Assembly (NCBI RefSeq): GCF_036967215.1
Contig: NZ_CP146016.1
Span: 1,985,337 to 2,049,336 of the forward strand
Direction of reading: 5' to 3'
Length of the DNA stretch: 64,000 nt
Source: Sulfolobus tengchongensis
Lineage (GTDB): Archaea > Thermoproteota > Thermoprotei_A > Sulfolobales > Sulfolobaceae
Every line of letters begins with the position of its first letter. Within the stretch, counting starts at the first letter, position 1. The notes beneath the pieces are model-generated. The model had not been told where the DNA came from, made no database searches, and saw nothing but the letters and a program-made list of their open reading frames with translations. Shown here piece after piece: positions 1-8,335 of the stretch. A program made the translations under genes and the position numbers.

Positions 1-2
1 CT

Positions 3-254
3 GAAGAGCTTTCAGATGAAGTAGTACTTTTACATAAGGGAAAACTTATTGCAAAAGGTAATGTAAGGGAACTTTTAGCTAAGTTTAACGATAAGGTCAG
101 AGTTGAGGGTATAGGAGAGTTTAAAGTAGGCAGATTAAGGATTAGTTATGTTGATAGGAATAAGGCATCAGAATACGTGGGGAGATTTGTAGTTAAGCCG
201 ATTACATTAGAGGATTTATTTATTATCTATGGCGGTGAGGCTCTTGAAGAGTAA
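3..254 (+). CDS. ABC transporter ATPase, C-terminal end (partial)
   Basis: This open frame runs in from the left edge of the window and stops at the TAA at 252-254. It encodes 83 codons of a longer protein. Its first visible residues (ELSDEVVLLHKGKLIAKGN) match the segment after the H-loop of DrrA/CcmA-type ABC ATPases, where the D-loop/H-loop half leads into a regulatory tail. The frame overlaps the start of the following ABC-2 permease by 26 bases, which fits a co-transcribed ATPase-permease exporter pair. The Walker motifs lie outside the window, so the family call rests on this tail and on the neighbour. Substrate unknown. Confidence 0.7.
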   Translation, partial: EELSDEVVLLHKGKLIAKGNVRELLAKFNDKVRVEGIGEFKVGRLRISYVDRNKASEYVGRFVVKPITLEDLFIIYGGEALEE

Positions 255-978
255 TTATCTTTTAGCTTTCACAATATTTTATGGTTTATCGTCTGTAAGA
301 AGAGGATTCGTTTACGTGTTAACTTATCTGAGCATACCTTTAGCTGAATTATTCTTAATTTATATTATCACTAGAGGAGATTTTGTTAAATTCGCTATTG
401 TAGGTGGGCTAATAAGTGTAATGGCAAATAACGGATTTTCCTCTATTGGTGATTTCGTATTCCTAAGACTAGAGAGCAGACTTCAAGATTTGTTAGTTGC
501 AACTGATATTGGACCAAGTGATTATATAATGGGGCTTATGTTAGCTAATTTACTATATTCCTCTCCCGGAATTGTACTGTATATTATCTTAGCGATTGTG
601 TATCACGTACTAACTTTAACTAACTTCTTACCGTTGCTGATAAATGTAACTCTACTTCTGTTTACTACGTCTTCTATAGGATTCTTCTTAGCTAGTTTAG
701 TACCTCATACTAGATATGGCTGGGGTCTCGCTGGTCTCCTATCAAGTATTTTAACAATAGTACCGCCGGTTTTTTATCCTTACACTTTCCTTCCTAAGTT
801 AATTTATATGGCTTTACTGCCAATACCGACTACCGCATCTGCGATATTTTCACAAGGTATTACGCATTTAGTAAACGCAAGTGAAAAATTAATTATTGTA
901 TCATTTTTAACGCTGTTACTCGAATCTATATTGTTCTTTTATCTCTCTATTAAGTTCAGTAGATGGAGGGAGAGATGA
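229..978 (+). CDS. ABC-2 type permease
   Basis: A 249-residue, very hydrophobic protein with about six membrane helices and short loops, the usual layout of the membrane half of ABC-2 exporters. It begins inside the 3' end of the upstream ATPase frame, so the two are probably translationally coupled. ATG at 229, GTG at 235 and TTG at 244 are all possible starts in frame; none is decided by a clear ribosome site. The protein probably pumps a drug, lipid or other small molecule outward using the preceding ATPase. The substrate cannot be read from the sequence. Its last 63 bases overlap a convergent zinc-ribbon gene. Confidence 0.75.
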   Translation: MAVRLLKSNYLLAFTIFYGLSSVRRGFVYVLTYLSIPLAELFLIYIITRGDFVKFAIVGGLISVMANNGFSSIGDFVFLRLESRLQDLLVATDIGPSDYIMGLMLANLLYSSPGIVLYIILAIVYHVLTLTNFLPLLINVTLLLFTTSSIGFFLASLVPHTRYGWGLAGLLSSILTIVPPVFYPYTFLPKLIYMALLPIPTTASAIFSQGITHLVNASEKLIIVSFLTLLLESILFFYLSIKFSRWRER

Positions 979-1167
979 CCTTACCTCGTACTCTATAAAA
1001 ACATAACCGCAATTAGGGCATCTCTTCACTACTTTGTTACCTACATGTTCTACCATAATTTCAACGACCTTACCGCATTTAGGACAACTTCTTCTAGCCA
1101 CGAAATAAAGCTTATTCCTAGTTACCCTTTTAAGTTTTCCAGCTAATTTGCCCACTATAATTTGCAA
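916..1167 (-). CDS. Small zinc-ribbon protein
   Basis: An 83-residue protein with two knuckles, CPKCG near residue 28 and CPNCG near residue 50, spaced as in a zinc ribbon that binds one zinc ion. A basic N-terminal stretch (KLAGKLKRVTRNK) precedes the ribbon and a charged tail follows it. The ribbon suggests nucleic-acid or protein binding, but no specific family is recognised. It is convergent with the ABC permease and overlaps its 3' end by 63 bases, the longest coding overlap in the window. The paired CxxC motifs and the basic region argue that it is real; the tail after the ribbon is the least certain part. Confidence 0.6.
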   Translation of the reverse strand: MQIIVGKLAGKLKRVTRNKLYFVARRSCPKCGKVVEIMVEHVGNKVVKRCPNCGYVFIEYEVRSSLPPSTELNREIKEQYRFE

Positions 1168-1366
1168 AACTGATAGAAAATATCAACCTTTAGATAAAAG
1201 AACTTGATTTCCTTTACAGTACTATCCTTCCCTTCAACTAAATGCAGTTAATTTATCAACTGAAATACTACCTCGTCTTAGAATAATAGGAAAAAGACAA
1301 ACTTTCATTTGGTTACGAAGATTATCCTAACTGAAAGCTAATTAGGGTTTACATTAAGTTTTAACT

Positions 1367-1849
1367 ATGAATATTCATAAGCTTATGCAACTTCCGCTTG
1401 TTGACGAAAAAGAAAGTGATGCAGCGGTAGTTGTTATAATAGCTAAAGGTCAATATATTTTGTTAATAAAAAGGGTAAGTAATCCGAAAGATCCTTGGTC
1501 TGGCCAGATGGCACTACCTGGAGGACACAGAGAGGGTAATGAAACAACTCTTCAAGCTGCAATTAGAGAGTGTAAAGAGGAAGTGGGAATTACGCCCAAT
1601 ATAAAATCAAGCTTGGGAGTATTTTCACCTAATAATATTAAAATTAAAGTTAGAGCATATATAGCTCTATCGGAGGATTTGATTGAACCAAGACCCAATC
1701 CTAAAGAAATAGATAAGGTTTTCTGGATTCACGAGAAGGAGTTCATTAAAGGCGAAGACAACGCTTTCTATTATAATCAGTACAGAATTTGGGGTATGAC
1801 ATATAGAATCCTCTCTAAATTGTTTGAAATAGGAGATGTTAAAATTTAA
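1367..1849 (+). CDS. Nudix hydrolase, CoA-pyrophosphatase-like
   Basis: A 160-residue Nudix protein. The Nudix box begins at GHREGNE and continues to RECKEEVGI, giving the full pattern G-x5-E-x7-R-E-U-x-E-E-x-G-U that binds the catalytic divalent metal. The preceding SGQMALPGGH segment resembles the UPF0035 signature of CoA pyrophosphatases, so the likely reaction is cleavage of CoA or a related nucleoside diphosphate derivative; specificity is inferred only. A second in-frame ATG at 1385 (MQLPLVDE) is a possible alternative start. A separate unknown gene follows 35 bases downstream on the same strand. Confidence 0.8.
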   Translation: MNIHKLMQLPLVDEKESDAAVVVIIAKGQYILLIKRVSNPKDPWSGQMALPGGHREGNETTLQAAIRECKEEVGITPNIKSSLGVFSPNNIKIKVRAYIALSEDLIEPRPNPKEIDKVFWIHEKEFIKGEDNAFYYNQYRIWGMTYRILSKLFEIGDVKI

Positions 1850-1884
1850 ATTTTTGATTTTATAAAAGACTAAAGCGTAGCTAA

Positions 1885-2877
1885 ATGATAAGAGTTGAAA
1901 TTCCAAGAAAAATATACAGTACATTTGAAGAAATTATAAAGAATAAGGCAATTAGCGTTACAGAGGATACCATGTTATTGTCTTTGAATGATTCCTTAAT
2001 CGAGATTGAAAGCTACGTTACTGGCAATAGTGATAATATTACTTTCTACTATGGTGAAGATAAATTATGTGAGATATTTAACCTTCTTGAAGTTTCCGAT
2101 TACGTTTCTCAAGGCGTATACAAGTTTAATAATCAGAAGGACTCAATTATCCACTGTCTGCTTTCAGTTTCGAAGTTTGTTAAAGAAAAAGGCATAGAGG
2201 TGTCTTCTAATAGGTATCTTTACGTTAATTCTGAGATATTCAACAGCATCATGAAAAAAATTGAAGAAAAGTATTCAATATTAGGTAAACATGCTATAGA
2301 AGGCGAAATACAATACGCTATAAGAAATAGAAATAAAATTACAATAATAAGTATCATATCAACATTAATTGAAAGTAGAGGTATGAGAAGAGTTTATGGT
2401 TTTGGCAATCTCGAGAGTGAAGATGATATTACACAGATAGTCGTTCTATTTTCTGACAGAATATATTATCTTGACAAGTTAAAATTCGAAAATATTGATG
2501 ACCTTGAGATTGGAATAGATAAGATGGTTACGTATATAATTGAGTACGAAGAAGATAACATAGAAAATGAAACGTATTTGTTATTAACAATCAATAATCA
2601 AGGAACTTTTGTTGATAGACTTATCGTGATGAGAAGTATTATAGATAATATCAGTGATCTGGTAAGTGATATTGACTTAAAGTTAACCTTTGGATATTTT
2701 AATGGTGACTTCGATCTAAAAATAATTAAGAACGGCGATGTTATAGAAGTTGGGAAGATTAAGGGAAATAAGATGTTCACAATAAATGGTTATGAAAGCA
2801 TATCTGAGGGATATGAAGGAATAAGGAGATTAATAGAGATTGGTATTGAAAAACTTAAGGAAGAGAGTACCTCGTGA
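1885..2877 (+). CDS. Hypothetical protein (330 aa)
   Basis: I do not recognise this family. It is a 330-residue soluble, acidic alpha/beta protein without membrane segments, signal peptide, cysteine pairs or P-loop. A TATA-like tttataaaa at 1858-1866 lies about 23 bases before the ATG, which suggests its own leaderless promoter despite the Nudix gene just upstream on the same strand. The gene ends about 40 bases before the remains of an IS200/IS605-type element. Length and continuous coding quality support a real gene. Confidence 0.6.
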   Translation: MIRVEIPRKIYSTFEEIIKNKAISVTEDTMLLSLNDSLIEIESYVTGNSDNITFYYGEDKLCEIFNLLEVSDYVSQGVYKFNNQKDSIIHCLLSVSKFVKEKGIEVSSNRYLYVNSEIFNSIMKKIEEKYSILGKHAIEGEIQYAIRNRNKITIISIISTLIESRGMRRVYGFGNLESEDDITQIVVLFSDRIYYLDKLKFENIDDLEIGIDKMVTYIIEYEEDNIENETYLLLTINNQGTFVDRLIVMRSIIDNISDLVSDIDLKLTFGYFNGDFDLKIIKNGDVIEVGKIKGNKMFTINGYESISEGYEGIRRLIEIGIEKLKEESTS

Positions 2878-2914
2878 ATTACTTGGGGTTTAGGTCTCAT
2901 CGAATCTCATATAC

Positions 2915-3215
2915 TTTGTATTCAACTCTCAACCCGTGGACTTCACTGAAGTCGTGAATTTCACCGCTTATCCTTTCCAATCCCATTAGGGGGATAACCC
3001 CACTCACCCTTTGAGAAAACCCCACATTTTGTTTTAACCCCACCACCATTCGGGAATTAACCATCCACATCTAGGGGTGGGATCTAAAAATAAATTGTGA
3101 TTATAGTAATATATATTTCACGCTTTTATGGTAACTGCTTTCGACGGCTCCACGGGCAGTGAGAAGTCCAATCCCCACCAGCTCTTACAGCCATTTGGGG
3201 GACATTATAAGAAAA
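2915..3215 (-). mobile_element. Decayed IS200/IS605-type 3' end (tnpB tail plus right-end hairpin)
   Basis: This gene-free stretch reads, on the minus strand, like the 3' end of a TnpB-encoding element. The reverse complement of 3125-3200 can be read, with two frame slips, as ...MAVRAGGD..LTARGAVEAVTM, a tail I associate from memory with Sulfolobales TnpB proteins. Beyond it come several runs of four or five G (minus strand), and then a short hairpin (gacttc-act-gaagtc, 2939-2953) like the subterminal hairpins of IS200/IS605 right ends. No tnpA, no intact tnpB and no left end are visible, so this is a remnant. The region could also cover a relic of the omega RNA that such elements encode at this end. 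Confidence 0.45.
2939..2953. repeat. Short hairpin of the IS200/IS605-like right end
   Basis: A perfect 6-bp stem, gacttc/gaagtc, with a 3-base loop, lies within cccgtggacttcactgaagt. Y1 transposases of IS200/IS605 elements recognise short subterminal hairpins, and the position downstream of a TnpB-like tail fits that role. Confidence 0.5.
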
Positions 3216-3284
3216 TGTGGTACAAACAATATTTTACTTTTCTATAAGGAGGCTATCAATCCCCGACCTTACTTATGGTTACTT

Positions 3285-3902
3285 TCACCCCCTTAACCTC
3301 CCCAGAGAGTTAATACAAATTTGCCTTCCTTTTCTTTCAATAAGTACATTACAATCATTATACAAGACCCAAAAATTAACTAAATCACCTTCTCGTGATA
3401 TAAAAGAGGCTGATGGCTCTTCAGAATTTAACCATATTGTATATCTTCCATCTAGAGTGTCCATATGAGACTTAAACTCTCGAATTCCTATCTCTTCTAT
3501 AACTTTAATGGCAAGTAACAAGCTGTCAAACCAAGCATTAACTAAATCTATCTTCTCCTTGGCCTCTTTCAATGCAAAATACTTATAGTAAAATAATTGG
3601 GGAGTGTAAAGCGCTTCCAAAACTATGTTATCTCCAATAAAATATACTTTTAGATTATATTTCGAAAGAAAGTGAGTTATGTCATCGACTTTCTTTTTTA
3701 TCTCGCCAAAATTCCAGATTTCGTCCGCAAATTTATACTTCCCTAATTCTGTAACTATATCCTCTACTTGCGTGCAATGGTCGTTTATGCACCTAGAGAT
3801 CAGAAGTTCATTATTCTTCGTATACTCAAATAAGTAATATAGTTCTCCTCCATCACATTTCACTAAATAATTGTTCTTGATACAATAAGTATAGCTAACC
3901 AT
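3285..3902 (-). CDS. Hypothetical protein (205 aa)
   Basis: Family not recognised. It is a 205-residue soluble protein of mixed alpha/beta character, rich in Tyr, Asn and Lys, with scattered cysteines and no recognisable motif. The start at 3902 lies 28 bases from a TATA-like box at 3926-3934, consistent with a leaderless transcript; the same box appears to serve the divergent glycolate-oxidase-like gene. The 3' end lies about 70 bases from the transposon remnant, so the last few residues (SLGRLRG) could have been altered by insertion or deletion there. Confidence 0.6.
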   Translation of the reverse strand: MVSYTYCIKNNYLVKCDGGELYYLFEYTKNNELLISRCINDHCTQVEDIVTELGKYKFADEIWNFGEIKKKVDDITHFLSKYNLKVYFIGDNIVLEALYTPQLFYYKYFALKEAKEKIDLVNAWFDSLLLAIKVIEEIGIREFKSHMDTLDGRYTIWLNSEEPSASFISREGDLVNFWVLYNDCNVLIERKGRQICINSLGRLRG

Positions 3903-3925
3903 TTAATACGCTTTCGAGAAAACTA

Positions 3926-3934
3926 TTTTATAAT
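3926..3934. promoter_or_regulatory. Shared bidirectional TATA box
   Basis: The element ttttataat lies midway between two divergent starts: 28 bases from the minus-strand ATG at 3902 and 28 bases from the plus-strand ATG at 3958. Leaderless Sulfolobus transcripts start about 25-28 bases from the TATA centre, so one TBP site could drive both genes. This spacing decides the start of the plus-strand gene (3958 rather than the TTG at 3937). Confidence 0.5.
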
Positions 3935-3957
3935 TATTGCTTAATATTCCTAATGAA

Positions 3958-5034
3958 ATGGATTGGATTGATGAATTAAGCAGACTCACTAAGATAGCTG
4001 AGGGTGGTAATGGAGATTACGTTAAATGGAAAATAACTGCTGTTCCTAAAACGTATGATGAAACTAGAGATGTAGTTAAATTGGCTAATGAAAGAAAACT
4101 TTCTCTTTATCCCTTCTCGTTTAATAAGCACCATATAGGCCCTGCAATTAATGTTGATATAGGTATAGATTTAAGTAATTTAAGTAAGATTATTGAGGTT
4201 TCGGATGAAGATCTTTACGTTACTGTACAAGCTGGAGTAAAAGTTTCAGATCTTTTTGAATTTTTAAAGAAAAGGAATTTATTTCTTCCTGCTTATTATG
4301 AGGGATCTATAGGTGGACTATTAGCTACTAACCTACCCACACCGTTCTCGTCATTTTACGGCTATCCGAAAAATCTAGTTTTAACGGCTAAATTACTTAC
4401 CGGAGACGGTATTATAGTAAAAGGGGGAGGCAAAACTCTTAAATTTTCTTCCGGGTACAAACTGCACAAAATATTAGCCGGAATGTTAGGTTGGTTAGGA
4501 ATTTACTTAGAGATTACGTTAAAAATTTATCCGTTTCCAGAGGAAATCGCAACATTACAGAATAGTAACATAACATTAATGAGTAAATATAGACCAATTT
4601 CTCTTATCTACGAGATGGATAAAAATGGGGAGAGAGAGTATGCTACATTTATTGGATTTAGGAAAGCTATAGCCAAAATAGAAGAAGAACTGGGAGGTAA
4701 GGTTCAAGAAGGCTTTTATAGTATAGATTACACAGAAGGAGATAATGTGATTTCAATTCATACAATCCGGGGAAAGGAAATTGAAGCAATAAAGAGAACA
4801 AACAGTTTGATGAAAGTGAATAAGGCTTTAGGTATCATTGGAACTGGGTACTGCAGAGTAGAGGTAAATTCGCTCGAGGGATTAGATAAATTAAGACAAG
4901 AAATCAATGGGCAAGTTACTGTTGAAAGAGGTAAATATCATGGTGATTATTGGGGTATTGAAGATAAGGAGATTCTTTATAGGTTAAAGAGCGCGTTTGA
5001 TCCTAATAATGTTCTTTTGCCGGGTTTGATATAA
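3958..5034 (+). CDS. FAD-linked oxidase, GlcE-like subunit
   Basis: A 358-residue member of the FAD-binding type 4 (PCMH) oxidoreductases. The N-terminal half carries the FAD-binding fold (VTVQAGVKVSDLF near residue 95, then GSIGGLLATNLPTPF), and the C-terminus ends in AFDPNNVLLPG, the terminal signature of this family. It is shorter than GlcD and resembles the GlcE subunit of glycolate oxidase. I place the start at ATG 3958 because a TATA box lies 28 bases upstream; a TTG at 3937 would add seven residues. GlcD- and GlcF-like genes follow on the same strand, so a three-part oxidase that oxidises glycolate, D-lactate or a related 2-hydroxyacid is likely. The substrate is inferred. Confidence 0.75.
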   Translation: MDWIDELSRLTKIAEGGNGDYVKWKITAVPKTYDETRDVVKLANERKLSLYPFSFNKHHIGPAINVDIGIDLSNLSKIIEVSDEDLYVTVQAGVKVSDLFEFLKKRNLFLPAYYEGSIGGLLATNLPTPFSSFYGYPKNLVLTAKLLTGDGIIVKGGGKTLKFSSGYKLHKILAGMLGWLGIYLEITLKIYPFPEEIATLQNSNITLMSKYRPISLIYEMDKNGEREYATFIGFRKAIAKIEEELGGKVQEGFYSIDYTEGDNVISIHTIRGKEIEAIKRTNSLMKVNKALGIIGTGYCRVEVNSLEGLDKLRQEINGQVTVERGKYHGDYWGIEDKEILYRLKSAFDPNNVLLPGLI

Positions 5035-5098
5035 CATGACAAAGACTATTACTATTATAGTAAAGTTTATGTATTGAGAAGAAAATATAGTAAGGACA

Positions 5099-5107
5099 GT
5101 TTATAAA
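5099..5107 (+). promoter_or_regulatory. TATA box for the glcD-like gene
   Basis: The sequence gtttataaa is centred 27 bases before the GTG at 5130, which supports a leaderless transcript and the GTG start. It shows that glcD-glcF has its own promoter in addition to any read-through from the glcE-like gene. Confidence 0.5.
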
Positions 5108-5129
5108 CTATTTTATAAAGATTAAGCTT

Positions 5130-6530
5130 GTGATTAATAAATTAGCGGAGATAGTTGGAGACGAGTGGATAATAGTTGGAGATGAGGTTAAACTTTACTC
5201 TTATCCTGCTTTTATACCGCTGAAAATTGATCCACCAATAGTGGTATTGCCAGGTAGTGAAGAAGAAGTAGTTGAGCTCATTAATTTTCTAAATGAGAAT
5301 AATATAAGATATTTGGTAAGAGGGTCTGGAACAAGTCTAAGTGGTGCTACCACACCTACACAAGGTGAGGTAATAATATCTTTAACTAGGCTTAATAGAA
5401 TATACTCAGTTGAAGATTTTGAAATAACTGTAGGTCCAGGTTTAGCCAATTTCTTAATTAACAAGACGTTAAATACGAACTTATTTTACGCACCAGATCC
5501 GTCTAGTTACGTTGTATCATCAATAGGGGGTAATATAAGTCATGACTCTGGAGGAATGCACACCCCAAAGTATGGCACAACTTTTGATAGTGTAATAAAA
5601 TTAAAAGTACTTTTACCTAACGGAAAAGTAGAGGAGATAGGTGGCAATAACTTCTTTGACGCCACATCAATATTTATAGGAGCAGAAGGCACTTTAGGAA
5701 TTATATTAAGGGCTACACTGAAGTTATTTCCGAAGCCAGAAACTAGTAAAACTCTTCTAGCTTCGTTTAATTCTATAGATGATGCTGGAAGAGCAGTAGT
5801 TAATATTTACAAATATGGTGTAACCCCATCCGCAATGGAATTCTTGGACAAGAACTCAATAATTGCCATAGAGAACACGCAATATAAAGCGGACTACCCT
5901 ATGGCTGAGGCCATACTTCTCATAGAACTTGATGGTTACAGTGCAAATGTGGAAGAGGAGGAGTATAGAACAATAAAAGCAATTAGAGAATGTAACGGCG
6001 AAGTATATATTCCTAGAAGTGATGAGGAAAAGAACAAGTGGTGGTGGGGTAGAAAGGGTGCATTTCCATCTTTTGCTTACTACTCGCCAGCATATCTTAC
6101 GTTAGACGCAAACGTTCCAAGGTCCTCATTACCAACAATGCTGAGATTTACTTATGATATAAGTAAAAAATACGCACTTCCCGTAGCTAACAGCTTCCAT
6201 GCAGGAGATGGCACATTACACCCACTAATTGGATTCGATCCCAAAAATGTCGAAGAGACTATAAAGGCAATTAAGGCTGGTGAAGAGATAACTAAGCTAG
6301 CTATAAAACTAGGCGGGGTACCAAGCGGTGAACATGGAATTGGAATAGAGAAGATAAAGTTCATGAAGCTTTATTACAGTGAGGATGATCTAAACGTAAT
6401 GCGTAGAATAAAGATGGCATTCGATCCAAAACGGCTTTTAAATCCATGTAAGCTAATTCCACCTGCTAAGAACGAAATATGCAATACTGTAAATAGAATT
6501 CACACTTACTTATTAGAGGGAGATATATGA
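5130..6530 (+). CDS. FAD-linked oxidase, GlcD / D-lactate dehydrogenase-like
   Basis: A 466-residue FAD-dependent 2-hydroxyacid oxidoreductase. The N-terminal FAD domain shows VRGSGTSLSGATTPT near residues 63-77 and SIGGNISHDSGGMHTPKYG near residue 130. The C-terminal cap domain has HAGDGTLHPLIGFD and SGEHGIGIEK, the metal/substrate-site motifs of GlcD and D-lactate dehydrogenases. The protein probably oxidises glycolate or D-lactate, passing electrons to the iron-sulfur subunit encoded next. A TATA box 27 bases upstream supports the GTG start. It overlaps the GlcF-like gene by four bases (ATGA), indicating translational coupling. Confidence 0.85.
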   Translation: MINKLAEIVGDEWIIVGDEVKLYSYPAFIPLKIDPPIVVLPGSEEEVVELINFLNENNIRYLVRGSGTSLSGATTPTQGEVIISLTRLNRIYSVEDFEITVGPGLANFLINKTLNTNLFYAPDPSSYVVSSIGGNISHDSGGMHTPKYGTTFDSVIKLKVLLPNGKVEEIGGNNFFDATSIFIGAEGTLGIILRATLKLFPKPETSKTLLASFNSIDDAGRAVVNIYKYGVTPSAMEFLDKNSIIAIENTQYKADYPMAEAILLIELDGYSANVEEEEYRTIKAIRECNGEVYIPRSDEEKNKWWWGRKGAFPSFAYYSPAYLTLDANVPRSSLPTMLRFTYDISKKYALPVANSFHAGDGTLHPLIGFDPKNVEETIKAIKAGEEITKLAIKLGGVPSGEHGIGIEKIKFMKLYYSEDDLNVMRRIKMAFDPKRLLNPCKLIPPAKNEICNTVNRIHTYLLEGDI

Positions 6531-7558
6531 GTTCATCAAAACTGACTGATATGTGCACTCACTGCGGATTTTGTTTAGAAACGTGCCCTACTTATGTAGT
6601 AACCAGAAATGAAATACACTCACCTAGAGGTAGAATAGAAGCAGTAAGAATTGGAATAGATAGTGTTGGGTTTCAGACATGCATGTACTGTAGACTATGT
6701 GAGACTGTTTGTCCAGCAGGTGTTAAGTACGCTCAAATCATAACCCCAGTTAGAAGAAACTCACCTAAGAATGTTGTGATAGAGAAACTTCTAGAAAACC
6801 CAAAATTACTAAGTAAGGCATTAAAATTAGCCAGCAAGATGCAACATCCTGATATAGAAAGATTAAGAAAATTTATCGATATTAATGAAGTATCAGAACC
6901 TTTAGAAGATAATAGAAACGAAGCCGAGATAATATTATTTCCAGGCTGTATAGAATCTGTAATATTTACTAAGACTGTTCTAAATGCCTACAAATTTCTA
7001 AGTAAAAGGTATAAGGTAAAAATCGTTAATGGATGTTGTGGATTAGCTCATATAAGTAATGGAAATCAAGATGGGGCTAGAAAACAAGCGGTTAAATTAT
7101 CTGAAATGGCGAAGGGTAAAAAAATTGTAACATTACAGTCAAATTGCGCAGCATTTATGAAAGAATATAAAGGATGGTTTGGAGTTGAGATTGAAGCATA
7201 CGACTTTAGTGAGTTTCTAATCAAAGAAGGTGTAGATTTACCTAAGGTAAATGGAACCTTTACCATTCATTACCCATGTCATGCCTATAGACAGAGATTG
7301 ACCAACTATATTCATGAGGTCACCACGAGAATGGGCATTACAATTCGCAACATGGAAGATCCTCATTTTGAGTGCGGAGCGGGTGGAGATTATTGGTTAT
7401 CTCATCCTAAATTGTCCAATATGGTGATGAGTGTTAAGAAAGATAAGATAGCGAAAAGTGGTGTGAAGAAAGTGATTGTAACTAATAGTGTTTGTGCATT
7501 GGCAATAAGAACAATGGGCTATGAGGTATATCATATAGCAGATCTACTGGATTCCTAA
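6527..7558 (+). CDS. Fe-S oxidoreductase, GlcF-like (two CCG domains)
   Basis: A 343-residue electron-transfer subunit. Two 4Fe-4S motifs lie at C10-C13-C16-C20 and C52-C55-C58-C62, followed by two cysteine-rich CCG domains (GCCGLAHI around residue 167; HYPCHAY and ECGAGGDYW further on). This is the layout of GlcF, LldE-like and HdrD-type proteins, which take electrons from a flavin subunit and pass them to quinone or another carrier. The start codon overlaps the glcD-like stop by four bases. Its 3' end overlaps the convergent lplA-like gene by 15 bases. No membrane segment is seen, so membrane association would need a partner. Confidence 0.85.
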   Translation: MSSSKLTDMCTHCGFCLETCPTYVVTRNEIHSPRGRIEAVRIGIDSVGFQTCMYCRLCETVCPAGVKYAQIITPVRRNSPKNVVIEKLLENPKLLSKALKLASKMQHPDIERLRKFIDINEVSEPLEDNRNEAEIILFPGCIESVIFTKTVLNAYKFLSKRYKVKIVNGCCGLAHISNGNQDGARKQAVKLSEMAKGKKIVTLQSNCAAFMKEYKGWFGVEIEAYDFSEFLIKEGVDLPKVNGTFTIHYPCHAYRQRLTNYIHEVTTRMGITIRNMEDPHFECGAGGDYWLSHPKLSNMVMSVKKDKIAKSGVKKVIVTNSVCALAIRTMGYEVYHIADLLDS

Positions 7559-8335
7559 CAAGTTCCATCTTTCGCTAGAGTACTTTTCCCTGTAAAGTCG
7601 ATTAGCTAATTGCACCTCATTTGATGTGAGACTACTAGTAAAAACTCTGTCTTCGTTTAACGCTTTTGTAAAGCCTTTAACTAAGGCTTCCAAAATGTCG
7701 CTTATTCCAATATCTATAAATTCGAATAAACCAGCTATTCTGTCTTTTAAAAAGTCCTCAGTAACGCCAGGTGCTTTAATCACCTTTAACCAGGTTTCTG
7801 GCTCGAATTTTAGTAATAGCGTCCCATGCTGTAATAGTGCCTTATCGTCTCTTACTTGGGCTGAACCAGAAATTTTCCTACCAGCTATTACTACATCGCT
7901 AGAACCACTTCTCAAATAACATAAATTATGTTTTTCCTTGTCTCCAAGTCCTCTAATGTTTACGTTTTCTCCTAAGATTTGAAGAGCGTATAGGATACCC
8001 TTAGCAATCTCAGATGCGGACTCATCTACACTCATCCTAGCTATTTCATTATCTAGGGATAGTACAACGCTATACGTTATCTCGTAATCTTCTGGATGTA
8101 ATAATGCCCCACCACCTGTAGGCCTTCTTACTAACTTAAAACCAAGTTCCTTTATTTTCTCGATATAAACAGAATTTTTAGCATTTTGACTTCTACCTAG
8201 GCTCACACCAGATGGTGACCACATATATAGCCTTAATGTGTTATAATTAGCCTTTTCCCTAGATAACATTATTGCTTCATCAATTGCCATATTATAAAAC
8301 GGATCTCTAGGACCATCTATGACTATTCTTAACAT
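7544..8335 (-). CDS. lplA: Lipoate-protein ligase A-type protein (first copy)
   Basis: A 263-residue BPL/LplA/LipB-fold protein. The lipoyl-AMP/octanoyl-binding loop is seen as [12 protein letters not shown] at residues 70-81, and the conserved lysine motif as GRKISGSAQ (K154). The protein attaches lipoate or octanoate to the lysine of a lipoyl domain. It lacks the C-terminal accessory domain of E. coli LplA, as does Thermoplasma LplA, which needs a separate LplB; no LplB gene is visible here. The start overlaps the 3' end of lipA by 29 bases, which fits a lipoyl-domain/lipA/lplA operon. The N-terminal [21 protein letters not shown] strand is conserved in the family, so the overlap is probably real. 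Confidence 0.85.
   Translation of the reverse strand: MLRIVIDGPRDPFYNMAIDEAIMLSREKANYNTLRLYMWSPSGVSLGRSQNAKNSVYIEKIKELGFKLVRRPTGGGALLHPEDYEITYSVVLSLDNEIARMSVDESASEIAKGILYALQILGENVNIRGLGDKEKHNLCYLRSGSSDVVIAGRKISGSAQVRDDKALLQHGTLLLKFEPETWLKVIKAPGVTEDFLKDRIAGLFEFIDIGISDILEALVKGFTKALNEDRVFTSSLTSNEVQLANRLYREKYSSERWNLLGIQ

Noticed and set aside
3217-3468. 83-codon plus-strand frame across the insertion remnant and the 205-residue gene
   Set aside because: It is mostly antisense to a better supported gene and has no motif.
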